A stretch of 64,000 bases of DNA, taken from the NCBI GenBank assembly GCA_018268015.1, contig JAFDXJ010000041.1:62001-126000 (forward strand), in the 5' to 3' direction. Each line of letters starts with the position of its first letter. The first letter of the stretch is position 1. The translations under genes were made by a program, and so were the position numbers. Under the pieces are notes generated by a model. The model was not told the DNA's origin. It did not search any database and saw only the letters and a program-made list of their open reading frames with translations. Shown here piece by piece: positions 26,784 through 34,366 of this stretch. The stretch is from Bacteroidota bacterium (lineage in GTDB: Bacteria > Bacteroidota > Bacteroidia > Chitinophagales > Chitinophagaceae).

Positions 26784-28131
26784 GCGATCCATTATTTTAT
26801 TTTTTTCTTTTGCAATTTTTTCTATCTCTGTATCTGCACAAGTGAATTCGCCATTTTCCAGGTATGGCCTGGGAGATCTGGTACCACTTCAAAGCATTAC
26901 CACACAGGGCATGGGAGGTTTAGGTGCAGCCTATTTCAATGGACAGGTCATCAATAATAATAACCCGGCAAGCTATAGTGCATTAAGATTAGTAACCTAT
27001 GATATTGGTTTGACACTGGATGCTCGTTCTTTACGCAGTGCAAACCCGGTTGGGAAATATAATGCCACCAACTTAGAACCCGCATACCTGCAACTTGCCA
27101 TACCTTTAAGTGCGACAAAAGATGTTGCGATGGTTTTTGGTATCAGGCCCAAAACAAAAATTAGTTATAGCTTAAGCGAAACTACTCCGTCAAATTTTGA
27201 AGAGGGATCCGCCGATAGTATCCAGAATCTTTTTGAAGGCAATGGCGGGTTATATGATGTATTTGCTGGCATTGGCAAACGCTGGAAAAATTTTAGTGTT
27301 GGTTTAAATGCAGGATATGAATTTGGTAAAAAAGAGATCAGTACGCGGGTAGGCATTTTGGATACCGCCTTTACATTTTATAAATCCAATTCTGAAACCA
27401 GTACAAATTATTGGGGATTTTATTTAAACCCGGGCATTGCCTATTTAATACCCTTAGGCAAGCGAACAGATCCTGTAACAAAAATTACTTCAAATTATTC
27501 TTTACAAATCGGGGGAAGTGGTACACTTGCTCATTCATTGAAAGCAAACCAAAAGATTACCCGTGAAACATTTGTATATGACGGCCTTTCCGGCGCCCCA
27601 ATTCGCATTGACAGCGTATCCGTTACACCCAACATTTTGGGACATATACAAATCCCTGTAACCTATACAGCCGGATTCATGATCAATAAAGTACTCAGCA
27701 ATGCTTATGTATCTATCAATAAATGGTCCTTCGGAGCAGACTATACTGCCGGCAACTGGAGTGACTACCGTTTCTATAATACCAAAGACCTCACCGTCAA
27801 TAACTGGATGATACATGCAGGAGGAGAATTTTCACCCGATCCGGTAAATGGCACAAAAGTCTGGAGCCGAGCAATTTACCGTCTGGGTTTCTATACCGGT
27901 AATGATTACTTAGATGTAGATGGGAATGGGAGCAAAATATCTGCCGTTACTTTCGGGGCAGGCTTTCATTTAAAAAAGAAAAATTATATCAACCAGTTCA
28001 CGATGATCAATACTGCACTTGAACTTGGCCGGAGAGGAACAAAAGTGAATAACCTTACCCAGAATTATTTTAAATTTTCTCTTTCTCTCTCTTTAAGTGA
28101 TATTTGGTTTCAGAAAAGAAAATATGATTAA
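26758..28131 (+). CDS. Outer-membrane protein between coaX and lptC
   Basis: Predicted beta-barrel of 457 residues. Signal peptide RSIILFFSFAIFSISVSAQ after a short basic start, then NSPFSRYGLGD and a GGLGAAYFNGQVINNNNPAS segment, reminiscent of FadL/OmpP1-like barrels, then many alternating strands ending KFSLSLSLSDIWF. The ATG at 26758 overlaps coaX by 26 bases. The gene order coaX, outer-membrane protein, lptC recurs in Bacteroidota, suggesting a role in envelope biogenesis, but the function is unproven. Confidence 0.8.
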   Translation: MQSVNLTHKRSIILFFSFAIFSISVSAQVNSPFSRYGLGDLVPLQSITTQGMGGLGAAYFNGQVINNNNPASYSALRLVTYDIGLTLDARSLRSANPVGKYNATNLEPAYLQLAIPLSATKDVAMVFGIRPKTKISYSLSETTPSNFEEGSADSIQNLFEGNGGLYDVFAGIGKRWKNFSVGLNAGYEFGKKEISTRVGILDTAFTFYKSNSETSTNYWGFYLNPGIAYLIPLGKRTDPVTKITSNYSLQIGGSGTLAHSLKANQKITRETFVYDGLSGAPIRIDSVSVTPNILGHIQIPVTYTAGFMINKVLSNAYVSINKWSFGADYTAGNWSDYRFYNTKDLTVNNWMIHAGGEFSPDPVNGTKVWSRAIYRLGFYTGNDYLDVDGNGSKISAVTFGAGFHLKKKNYINQFTMINTALELGRRGTKVNNLTQNYFKFSLSLSLSDIWFQKRKYD

Positions 28132-28708
28132 TTTTTTTTCACATATTTACAAAAGGGCAGCAGTACTTATGATTTGCTGCCTTTTTTTATCATGTGAAAA
28201 TAAAATGAGTGATGTGGAAGCTATTGGTAAAAAAAGGGTAAGCAGGGAAATGGCAACGCAAATTGAAAGTTACATGAGCCAGGGGGGCATTATGAAAGCA
28301 AAACTCACAGCTCCCCTGATGTGGCGTACTCAAACGGATACCCCCATGATAGAATTCCCCAAAACCTTGCGGGTAGATTTTTATTCGGATAGCACAAAAG
28401 TAGAAAGCCGCCTAACGGCAAAATATGGCCGCTATTATGAAAGAATGGGTACCGTCTTTTTGAAAGACAGCATTGTTGTCATCAACCTGGTAAAAAAAGA
28501 CACCTTGCGTTGTGATGAATTGAATTGGGACAGGAATAAGGAAATTTTTTTCACAGATAAAAAAGTCTCTATACATAAGTCAAATGGTGATGAAATTCAT
28601 GGCCTGGGACTTATTGCCAAACAGGATTTCAGCCAATATACCATTTTGAATGTGCAACCCGATACCTACTTAAGTATCCCGGATAGTACAATGCCCGTAA
28701 ATAGATAA
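28124..28708 (+). CDS. lptC: LPS export protein LptC-like lipoprotein
   Basis: 194-residue LptC/YrbK-family protein that links the inner-membrane LptBFG transporter to the periplasmic lipopolysaccharide bridge. It starts with a hydrophobic segment ending CLFLSC, a likely lipidation site. Then come LptC-like strands: GGIMKAKLTAPLMW, MIEFPKTLRVDFYSDS, SRLTAKYGRYYE and MGTVFLKDSIVVIN. The ATG at 28124 overlaps the upstream stop by 8 bases, fitting translational coupling in coaX-barrel-lptC. The other Lpt genes are not in the window. Confidence 0.85.
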   Translation: MINFFSHIYKRAAVLMICCLFLSCENKMSDVEAIGKKRVSREMATQIESYMSQGGIMKAKLTAPLMWRTQTDTPMIEFPKTLRVDFYSDSTKVESRLTAKYGRYYERMGTVFLKDSIVVINLVKKDTLRCDELNWDRNKEIFFTDKKVSIHKSNGDEIHGLGLIAKQDFSQYTILNVQPDTYLSIPDSTMPVNR

Positions 28709-28897
28709 TATTTTTTTTGTTTTCCGGCGGCAGGTCCATTGGGCATCTTCGTTGTGTCACTCACATCGGCGTCCACTTCACTATTCAGCCATTTAATATA
28801 TACTTGAACAAAGATCCCGTTTGAATGATATAAAGAAATGATTTGTCATCAGATTATGGAACATGCACAAATCCATATTAAGTTTAAAATTAAAGAT

Positions 28898-28905
28898 TAT
28901 TTTTG
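28898..28905 (+). promoter_or_regulatory. Candidate -7 box for pdhB
   Basis: TATTTTTG, an exact TAnnTTTG match, 31 bases before the pdhB ATG. No obvious TTG at -33. The same 228-base gap also contains a GC-rich stretch at about 28727-28793, described under findings. Confidence 0.4.
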
Positions 28906-28936
28906 CGAGAGTTATTAATCAATTAATCAATAGTAT

Positions 28937-29923
28937 ATGCCCTCTATAGCATTACGCGAAGCAATCAGGCAAGCCATGAGCGAGGAAATGAGACGAGATG
29001 AATCTGTTTTTTTAATGGGCGAAGAAGTAGCAGAATATAATGGCGCTTATAAAGTGAGCCAGGGAATGTTAGCAGAATTTGGCCCAAAAAGAATCATTGA
29101 TACACCGATATCTGAATTGGGATTTGCCGCTATTGGCGTTGGTGCTGCTCAGAACGGATTGCGCCCCATCGTAGAATTTATGACCTGGAATTTTGCCGTG
29201 CTGGCTATGGATCAAATCCTGAATACAGCTTCAAAAATGCTGGCGATGAGTGGGGGACAAATTCATTGCCCAATTGTTTTTCGCGGAGCCAATGGAAGTG
29301 CAGGTCAATTAGGCGCCCAACATTCCACCGCTTTTGAGAGTTTTTATGCCAATATCCCCGGCATCAAAGTAGTTTCAACTTCCAATCCATATGATGCAAA
29401 GGGACTGCTAAAACAAGCCATCCGTTATGAAAACGATCCCGTAATTTTTATGGAAAGTGAAGTAGCTTATGGAGATAAAATGGAAGTGCCCAAGGATGAA
29501 TATTATATACCATTGGGTAAAGCAGATATTAAAAAAACCGGACGTGATGTTACCATCGTTTCTTTCAATAAAATGATGAAGGTAGCAATGGATGCAGCTG
29601 CTGCACTGGAGAAAGAAAAAATCAGTGCAGAAGTAATTGACTTACGTACCATCCGGCCACTTGACTGGCATACGATTTTGGAAAGCGTAAAAAAGACCAA
29701 TCGCCTCGTCATTGTAGAGGAACAGTGGCCTATGTGTTCTGTTTCATCGGAAATCTCTTACCGAATTCAAAAAGAAGGCTTTGATTATTTAGATGCGCCT
29801 ATCCGTCGCATCACCTGCGCAGATGCGCCCATGCATTATGCCCCCAATTTGGTCGAAGCTTATTTGCCCGATGTGGCCGGCACAGTGAAACTGGTGAAAG
29901 AAGTAATGTATTTAAAGAAATAA
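28937..29923 (+). CDS. pdhB: Pyruvate dehydrogenase E1 component, beta subunit
   Basis: TPP-dependent E1 beta subunit of a 2-oxoacid dehydrogenase complex, which with E1 alpha decarboxylates pyruvate and acetylates the E2 lipoyl group. 328 residues: ALREAIRQAMSEEMRRDESV, MGEEVAEYNGAYKVSQG, DTPISELGFAAIGVGAA, the GANGSAGQLGAQHS region and the C-terminal transketolase domain with VIDLRTIRPLDW and VEEQWPMCSV. E1 alpha and E2 are not in the window, so the substrate (pyruvate over branched-chain) is by similarity. Monocistronic by spacing. Confidence 0.93.
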   Translation: MPSIALREAIRQAMSEEMRRDESVFLMGEEVAEYNGAYKVSQGMLAEFGPKRIIDTPISELGFAAIGVGAAQNGLRPIVEFMTWNFAVLAMDQILNTASKMLAMSGGQIHCPIVFRGANGSAGQLGAQHSTAFESFYANIPGIKVVSTSNPYDAKGLLKQAIRYENDPVIFMESEVAYGDKMEVPKDEYYIPLGKADIKKTGRDVTIVSFNKMMKVAMDAAAALEKEKISAEVIDLRTIRPLDWHTILESVKKTNRLVIVEEQWPMCSVSSEISYRIQKEGFDYLDAPIRRITCADAPMHYAPNLVEAYLPDVAGTVKLVKEVMYLKK

Positions 29924-29934
29924 AATTTTCCCTA

Positions 29935-29965
29935 TTGATACCCTACCAAAATTATTTTATTTTTG
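29935..29965 (+). promoter_or_regulatory. Promoter of the TonB-dependent receptor gene
   Basis: Best promoter match in the window: TTG at 29935-29937, a 20-base spacer, then TATTTTTG at 29958-29965, fitting the Bacteroidota primary-sigma pattern. The ATG follows 7 bases later, so the mRNA would be nearly leaderless. Confidence 0.55.
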
Positions 29966-29972
29966 GTGTATC

Positions 29973-32042
29973 ATGAAACGAGCTGTTTTCACTATTATCT
30001 TTTCTTTTTTTATAAGATATTCTTTAAATGCACAAACTGAAGATACAATTCCTGTAATTGGTGATTCAGGTGTTTTACAAAATGTAAAAGTAAATGCGTT
30101 TGGATCTCAGGCTAAACTGAAAGATGTTCCTTCCGCCATTTCAGTACTTACAACAAATGACCTGCAACGATTTGACGGGATGTCTTTATTATCTGCCATG
30201 AATACCGTTCCGGGAGTACACATGGATGAAAGAACCCCCGGCAATTACCGGCTTTCCATACGCGGAAGCATTTTACGCTCCCCCGCAGGAATACGGAATG
30301 TAAAAATTTATTGGGATGAAATACCCTTAACAAATGCATCGGGAAATACTTACCTCAATATGGTGGATATCAACCACCTTCAATCAATTGAAATAATAAA
30401 AGGGCCTGCTTCCAGTATGTATGGCGCAAATACGGGAGGCGCATTGATTCTACATTCATTCAACAGTAATTTGAAAAAGAAAGACCAATTCAATGCCGGT
30501 TTAAACCTGGGATCCTTTTCATTGATCAATGAACAATTTGGCTGGCAGGCACAAAGAAAGAATTTTTATTCAAACCTTCAACAAAGTCATTTATCCAGCC
30601 TTGGTTTCCGTGACTATGGCTCTTCCAGGAAAGATATCCTGAAATGGAATGCCAACTGGAAAATCAATAAAAATCAGCAATTATCTTTTTTAAGTTTTTA
30701 TGCAAATATGCATTTCGATAATCCTGGAAGTTTATCAGAAGACGAATATAATGATGACCCTTCACAAATTAGAGATGACTATAACACCCAGAAAGCCGGC
30801 TTTACTAATCATACTTTCTTCTTCGCACCGTCATTAAAATCAGTTATAGGGAAAAGAATGGTCAATATCAGTTCCGTTTCAGCAGTACATACAAGTTTTA
30901 CCAGGAATATGTTTTATAATTTTGAGGATAGAAATGAATGGAATTACAGTGCTCGAACAAGGTTTTCCTATAAATGGCTTTGGGGAAATATCTCCCTGGA
31001 GAATATCACCGGCATGGAATGGCAATATGGCACAACCGGCCTGCAGGAATTCACTAATAAAAATGGCGTTGCCGATTCATTTTTATATCATGATGATTTA
31101 CGTTATACACAATACTTTTTTTATACACAATTAAATGCCAGACTGAGTAATCAGGTGATTTTGCAAATGGGCGCCAGCCGGAATACTATGCAGTATTATT
31201 TTTATCGAACAGCACTCGACACTTTGACTACTCCTCAAAAAAGAGATGCGGGAAATCTTATTGCACCGCGTATTGGATTATTGTATAAATTGACAAACAC
31301 CCTTTCTTTATATGCCACTATCGCCAAAGGATTCTCGCCCCCAACCCTGTCAGAAGTAAGACCTTCAAACGGAGATTATTATCCTTTTTTGCAACCAGAG
31401 CAAGGATGGAATTACGAAGTAGGCGCTAAAGGCTCATTACTGAATAACCATTTAGATCTCAATACAGCCATTTATTATTTTGATTTAGTTGATGCCATTG
31501 TAAGCCGAACAGATACTGCAGGAAATAATTATTATGTGAATGCCGGTGGTGCTATACAGAAAGGAGTGGAGCTATGGTTAAAAGGTTATATCATCCGGAG
31601 TGCCCGCAAAAAGCAATCAACAATAAGAACATTGAACATCTGGAATAGTTTTACTTTTCAACCCTATTTTTTTAAAAATTATCAAGATGGAAACACAGAT
31701 TATTCCGGTAACCACCTTACTGGAATTCCACAATTCACGGATGTTTTGGGCGTGGATCTCGAATTAAATAACAACATATATGGAGCGCTGATTTTAAATT
31801 GTACCTCAGCTATTCCGCTTGATGATGCAAATGATATTTATGCAAAACCATACCAGTTACTTCAAATCAAAGCTGGTAAAGAAATAATCATTGCAAGTAT
31901 TCCTGTAAACATTTTTGTGGGTATTGATAATGTTTTGAATGAGGCATATAGCCGGGGGAATAATATCAATGTGGCCGGAAACAATTATTATAACCCTGCA
32001 CCCGGAAGAAATTTCTTTGTGGGAGGAAAACTAAATCTCTGA
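29973..32042 (+). CDS. TonB-dependent outer-membrane receptor
   Basis: Outer-membrane importer of 689 residues energised by TonB. Signal peptide ending LNAQ, plug domain (about 40-160: LKDVPSAISVLTTNDLQRFD, GVHMDERTPGNYRLSIRGS, SIEIIKGPASSMYGANTGGA) and a 22-strand-type barrel with IGLLYKLTNTLSLYATIAKG and LQPEQGWNYEVGAKG. There is no CarboxypepD_reg N-terminal domain and no SusD partner, so it is more like a siderophore, vitamin or metal receptor than a SusC. The ligand is unknown. Confidence 0.93.
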   Translation: MKRAVFTIIFSFFIRYSLNAQTEDTIPVIGDSGVLQNVKVNAFGSQAKLKDVPSAISVLTTNDLQRFDGMSLLSAMNTVPGVHMDERTPGNYRLSIRGSILRSPAGIRNVKIYWDEIPLTNASGNTYLNMVDINHLQSIEIIKGPASSMYGANTGGALILHSFNSNLKKKDQFNAGLNLGSFSLINEQFGWQAQRKNFYSNLQQSHLSSLGFRDYGSSRKDILKWNANWKINKNQQLSFLSFYANMHFDNPGSLSEDEYNDDPSQIRDDYNTQKAGFTNHTFFFAPSLKSVIGKRMVNISSVSAVHTSFTRNMFYNFEDRNEWNYSARTRFSYKWLWGNISLENITGMEWQYGTTGLQEFTNKNGVADSFLYHDDLRYTQYFFYTQLNARLSNQVILQMGASRNTMQYYFYRTALDTLTTPQKRDAGNLIAPRIGLLYKLTNTLSLYATIAKGFSPPTLSEVRPSNGDYYPFLQPEQGWNYEVGAKGSLLNNHLDLNTAIYYFDLVDAIVSRTDTAGNNYYVNAGGAIQKGVELWLKGYIIRSARKKQSTIRTLNIWNSFTFQPYFFKNYQDGNTDYSGNHLTGIPQFTDVLGVDLELNNNIYGALILNCTSAIPLDDANDIYAKPYQLLQIKAGKEIIIASIPVNIFVGIDNVLNEAYSRGNNINVAGNNYYNPAPGRNFFVGGKLNL

Positions 32043-32087
32043 GAATATTTTTACATAAATCTCACATTCATCCATTCTTTTTGCAGT

Positions 32088-32095
32088 TACATTTG
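32088..32095 (+). promoter_or_regulatory. Candidate -7 box for the NtrC-like regulator
   Basis: TACATTTG, exact TAnnTTTG, 16 bases ahead of the ATG at 32112. No TTG in register for -33. Confidence 0.4.
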
Positions 32096-32111
32096 CTTAA
32101 AATAGAAATTG

Positions 32112-33275
32112 ATGTCAAACATCCTGGTTATAGATGATGAGAAGGCGATTCGAAAAACACTCTCGGAAATTTTAAATTATGAAGGGTTTAAAATAGATGA
32201 AGCATCTGATGGTGAGGAAGGCTGGAAAATGTTTTTGGCCAAAACATACGATGCGGTCTTATGTGATATTAAAATGCCCAGGATGGATGGCCTGGAATTT
32301 TTAGAAAAAGCCAATAACAAAAATCCCGATGTACCCATCATTATGATCAGTGGTCATGGGAATATTGAAACAGCCGTAGATGCTGTGAAAAAAGGAGCAT
32401 TTGATTATATTTCAAAACCACCAGATCTTAATCGCCTCCTTATCACCATTAGAAATGCTGTGGAAAAAAACACCCTCAGCATAGAAAGCAAAGTATTAAA
32501 AAGAAAAGTCAATAAAGTACAACCTATTATCGGGGAAAGTGATGCTATCAAAAAAATAAAGGATACGATTGATAAAGTGGCCGCAACGGATGCCCGAATT
32601 TTAATTACCGGCGATAATGGCGTAGGTAAAGAATTGGTGGCAAAATGGATCCATGAAAAAAGCAACCGCAATACAGCGCCACTTGTGGAAGTGAATTGTG
32701 CGGCTATTCCCGGTGAATTAATAGAAAGTGAATTATTCGGCCATGAAAAAGGTTCATTCACATCAGCTATTAAACAACGAATCGGAAAATTTGAGCAGGC
32801 AAATAAAGGAACCATTTTCCTGGATGAAATCGGGGATATGAGCCTGAATGCACAAGCCAAAGTATTACGTGTGTTGCAAGAAGGAAAAATAGCCCGTGTA
32901 GGCGCCGATAAAGAAATTTCTGTGGATGTACGTGTTATTTCAGCTACAAATAAAAACTTATTAGACGAAGTAGAAGAAAAAAAATTCCGGCTGGATCTCT
33001 ATCATCGGTTGGGCGTTATTTTAATTCATGTTCCTTCCTTAAATGAAAGATTGGAAGATATTCCTTTACTTATTGAAAAATTTTTATCAGATATAGCAGA
33101 GGAATATGGGCAAGCTGCGAAATCTATTGATAAAAAGGCTATCGCAGAATTACAAAAGCATAACTGGACAGGGAATATTCGGGAATTACGTAATGTGGTG
33201 GAGCGATTGATTATATTATCTGGGAAAACGATTTCTGTGGAGGATGTAAGAAATCATGTGATGTTGAATGGATAA
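32112..33275 (+). CDS. NtrC-like sigma-54-type response regulator lacking a DNA-binding domain
   Basis: 387 residues: receiver (1-120, phospho-acceptor Asp52 in CDIKMPRMDG, Lys102) fused to a sigma-54-type AAA+ domain with Walker A GDNGVGKE (167-174), Walker B GTIFLDEIGD, and the C-terminal NWTGNIRELRNVVERLI. The sigma-54 contact loop GAFTGA is altered to GSFTSA (214-219). The protein ends at HVMLNG, about 20 residues after the AAA+ domain, with no Fis-type helix-turn-helix. It may therefore act through protein contacts or an unusual DNA mode. The ATG at 32112 is used rather than the overlapping TTG at 32109. miaA follows 26 bases later. Confidence 0.92.
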   Translation: MSNILVIDDEKAIRKTLSEILNYEGFKIDEASDGEEGWKMFLAKTYDAVLCDIKMPRMDGLEFLEKANNKNPDVPIIMISGHGNIETAVDAVKKGAFDYISKPPDLNRLLITIRNAVEKNTLSIESKVLKRKVNKVQPIIGESDAIKKIKDTIDKVAATDARILITGDNGVGKELVAKWIHEKSNRNTAPLVEVNCAAIPGELIESELFGHEKGSFTSAIKQRIGKFEQANKGTIFLDEIGDMSLNAQAKVLRVLQEGKIARVGADKEISVDVRVISATNKNLLDEVEEKKFRLDLYHRLGVILIHVPSLNERLEDIPLLIEKFLSDIAEEYGQAAKSIDKKAIAELQKHNWTGNIRELRNVVERLIILSGKTISVEDVRNHVMLNG

Positions 33276-33301
33276 GGCAATATTGATTTTAATAAAAATA
33301 T

Positions 33302-34204
33302 ATGCCGCATCAAAAGACCGCCTATATTATTCTGGGACCCACCGCATCCGGGAAATCAGCTCTTGCCTTGAAATGGGCTGATTATTTTAAAACATCCATC
33401 ATTTCAGCTGATTCGAGGCAATGTTTTCGGGAAATGAATATTGGGGTTGCAAAACCATCAGCCGGGGAGCTGGCAAAAGTGCCGCATTTTTTTATCAATC
33501 ATCTAAGTATTACCGAAGAAGTAAATGTGCGACTATTTGAAGAATTAGCCATAGCATTTGCTCAAAAAATCTTTCAGCAAAATGATGTAATAATTATAGC
33601 CGGAGGTACCGGTTTATATATACAGGCTTTTTGTGAAGGGATCGACACCATGCCCGATGTAGATTCTGCCATCAGGGAAAGACTCAGAAATGAATTTTCC
33701 GAAAAAGGCCTGTACTGGTTGCAACAGGAAGTGCAAAAAAAAGATGAAGCATTTTGGCAAAGGACAGATCAAAAAAACCCCCACAGGCTTTTAAGGGCTT
33801 TGGAAATTCGGGAATCTACCGGAAAATCAATCCTTGATTTTCAACAAAATCAACTGATTCAAAGAAATTTTAGAATAATCAAAATCGGGCTTGAATATCC
33901 CAGGGAAATTTTATATGAAAGAATAGACAAACGAGTGGATGAAATGGTCCGAAATGGTTTGTTGCATGAAGTTGAAAGTCTTTATCCCTTTAGACGTAAC
34001 AGTGCATTACAAACCGTTGGGTATAAAGAATTATTTGCGTTTATGGATGGCTTATATTCTTTTGAGGAAGCGATTTCCAAAATAAAACAACATACTCGTA
34101 ATTATGCCAAAAGGCAAATAACCTGGTTTAAAAAAGATAAAGAGATCTTTTGGCTAAAAGGAAATGAACCTATTGCAATCCAAACCTTGGAAAATCTAAA
34201 ATAA
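33302..34204 (+). CDS. miaA: tRNA dimethylallyltransferase
   Basis: Adds a dimethylallyl group to N6 of A37 in tRNAs reading codons that start with U. 300 residues, full length: P-loop GPTASGKSALALKWA (12-26), SADSRQCFREMNIGVAKPS, IIAGGTGLYIQAF, the tRNA-binding middle segment NPHRLLRALEI and the C-terminal VGYKELFAFMDG and YAKRQITWFKKD. It follows the NtrC-like regulator closely and may be co-transcribed with it. Confidence 0.97.
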   Translation: MPHQKTAYIILGPTASGKSALALKWADYFKTSIISADSRQCFREMNIGVAKPSAGELAKVPHFFINHLSITEEVNVRLFEELAIAFAQKIFQQNDVIIIAGGTGLYIQAFCEGIDTMPDVDSAIRERLRNEFSEKGLYWLQQEVQKKDEAFWQRTDQKNPHRLLRALEIRESTGKSILDFQQNQLIQRNFRIIKIGLEYPREILYERIDKRVDEMVRNGLLHEVESLYPFRRNSALQTVGYKELFAFMDGLYSFEEAISKIKQHTRNYAKRQITWFKKDKEIFWLKGNEPIAIQTLENLK

Positions 34205-34240
34205 AAGTTCTACAGAAGATTCAAATTGTTATAGAAATCC

Positions 34241-34248
34241 TATATTTG
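34241..34248 (+). promoter_or_regulatory. Candidate -7 box for the T9SS protease
   Basis: TATATTTG (TAnnTTTG match) in the 162-base gap after miaA, 118 bases before the protease ATG, which would give a long leader. The nearest upstream TTG is too close (12 bases), so support is weak. Confidence 0.28.
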
Positions 34249-34366
34249 GCATCCCATTTATGAGACAAATCCCCGGAAACAAGAATTTAATAGATATGTC
34301 TTATTTAAAATAGGATTTCTTCCTGGATGCGTAAATCATTTTTTAACACACAAAAAAAAACTTTTT

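Noticed and set aside
32405..32860. 151-codon minus-strand open frame
   Set aside because: Antisense to the AAA+ domain of the NtrC-like regulator; Ser/Leu-rich shadow.
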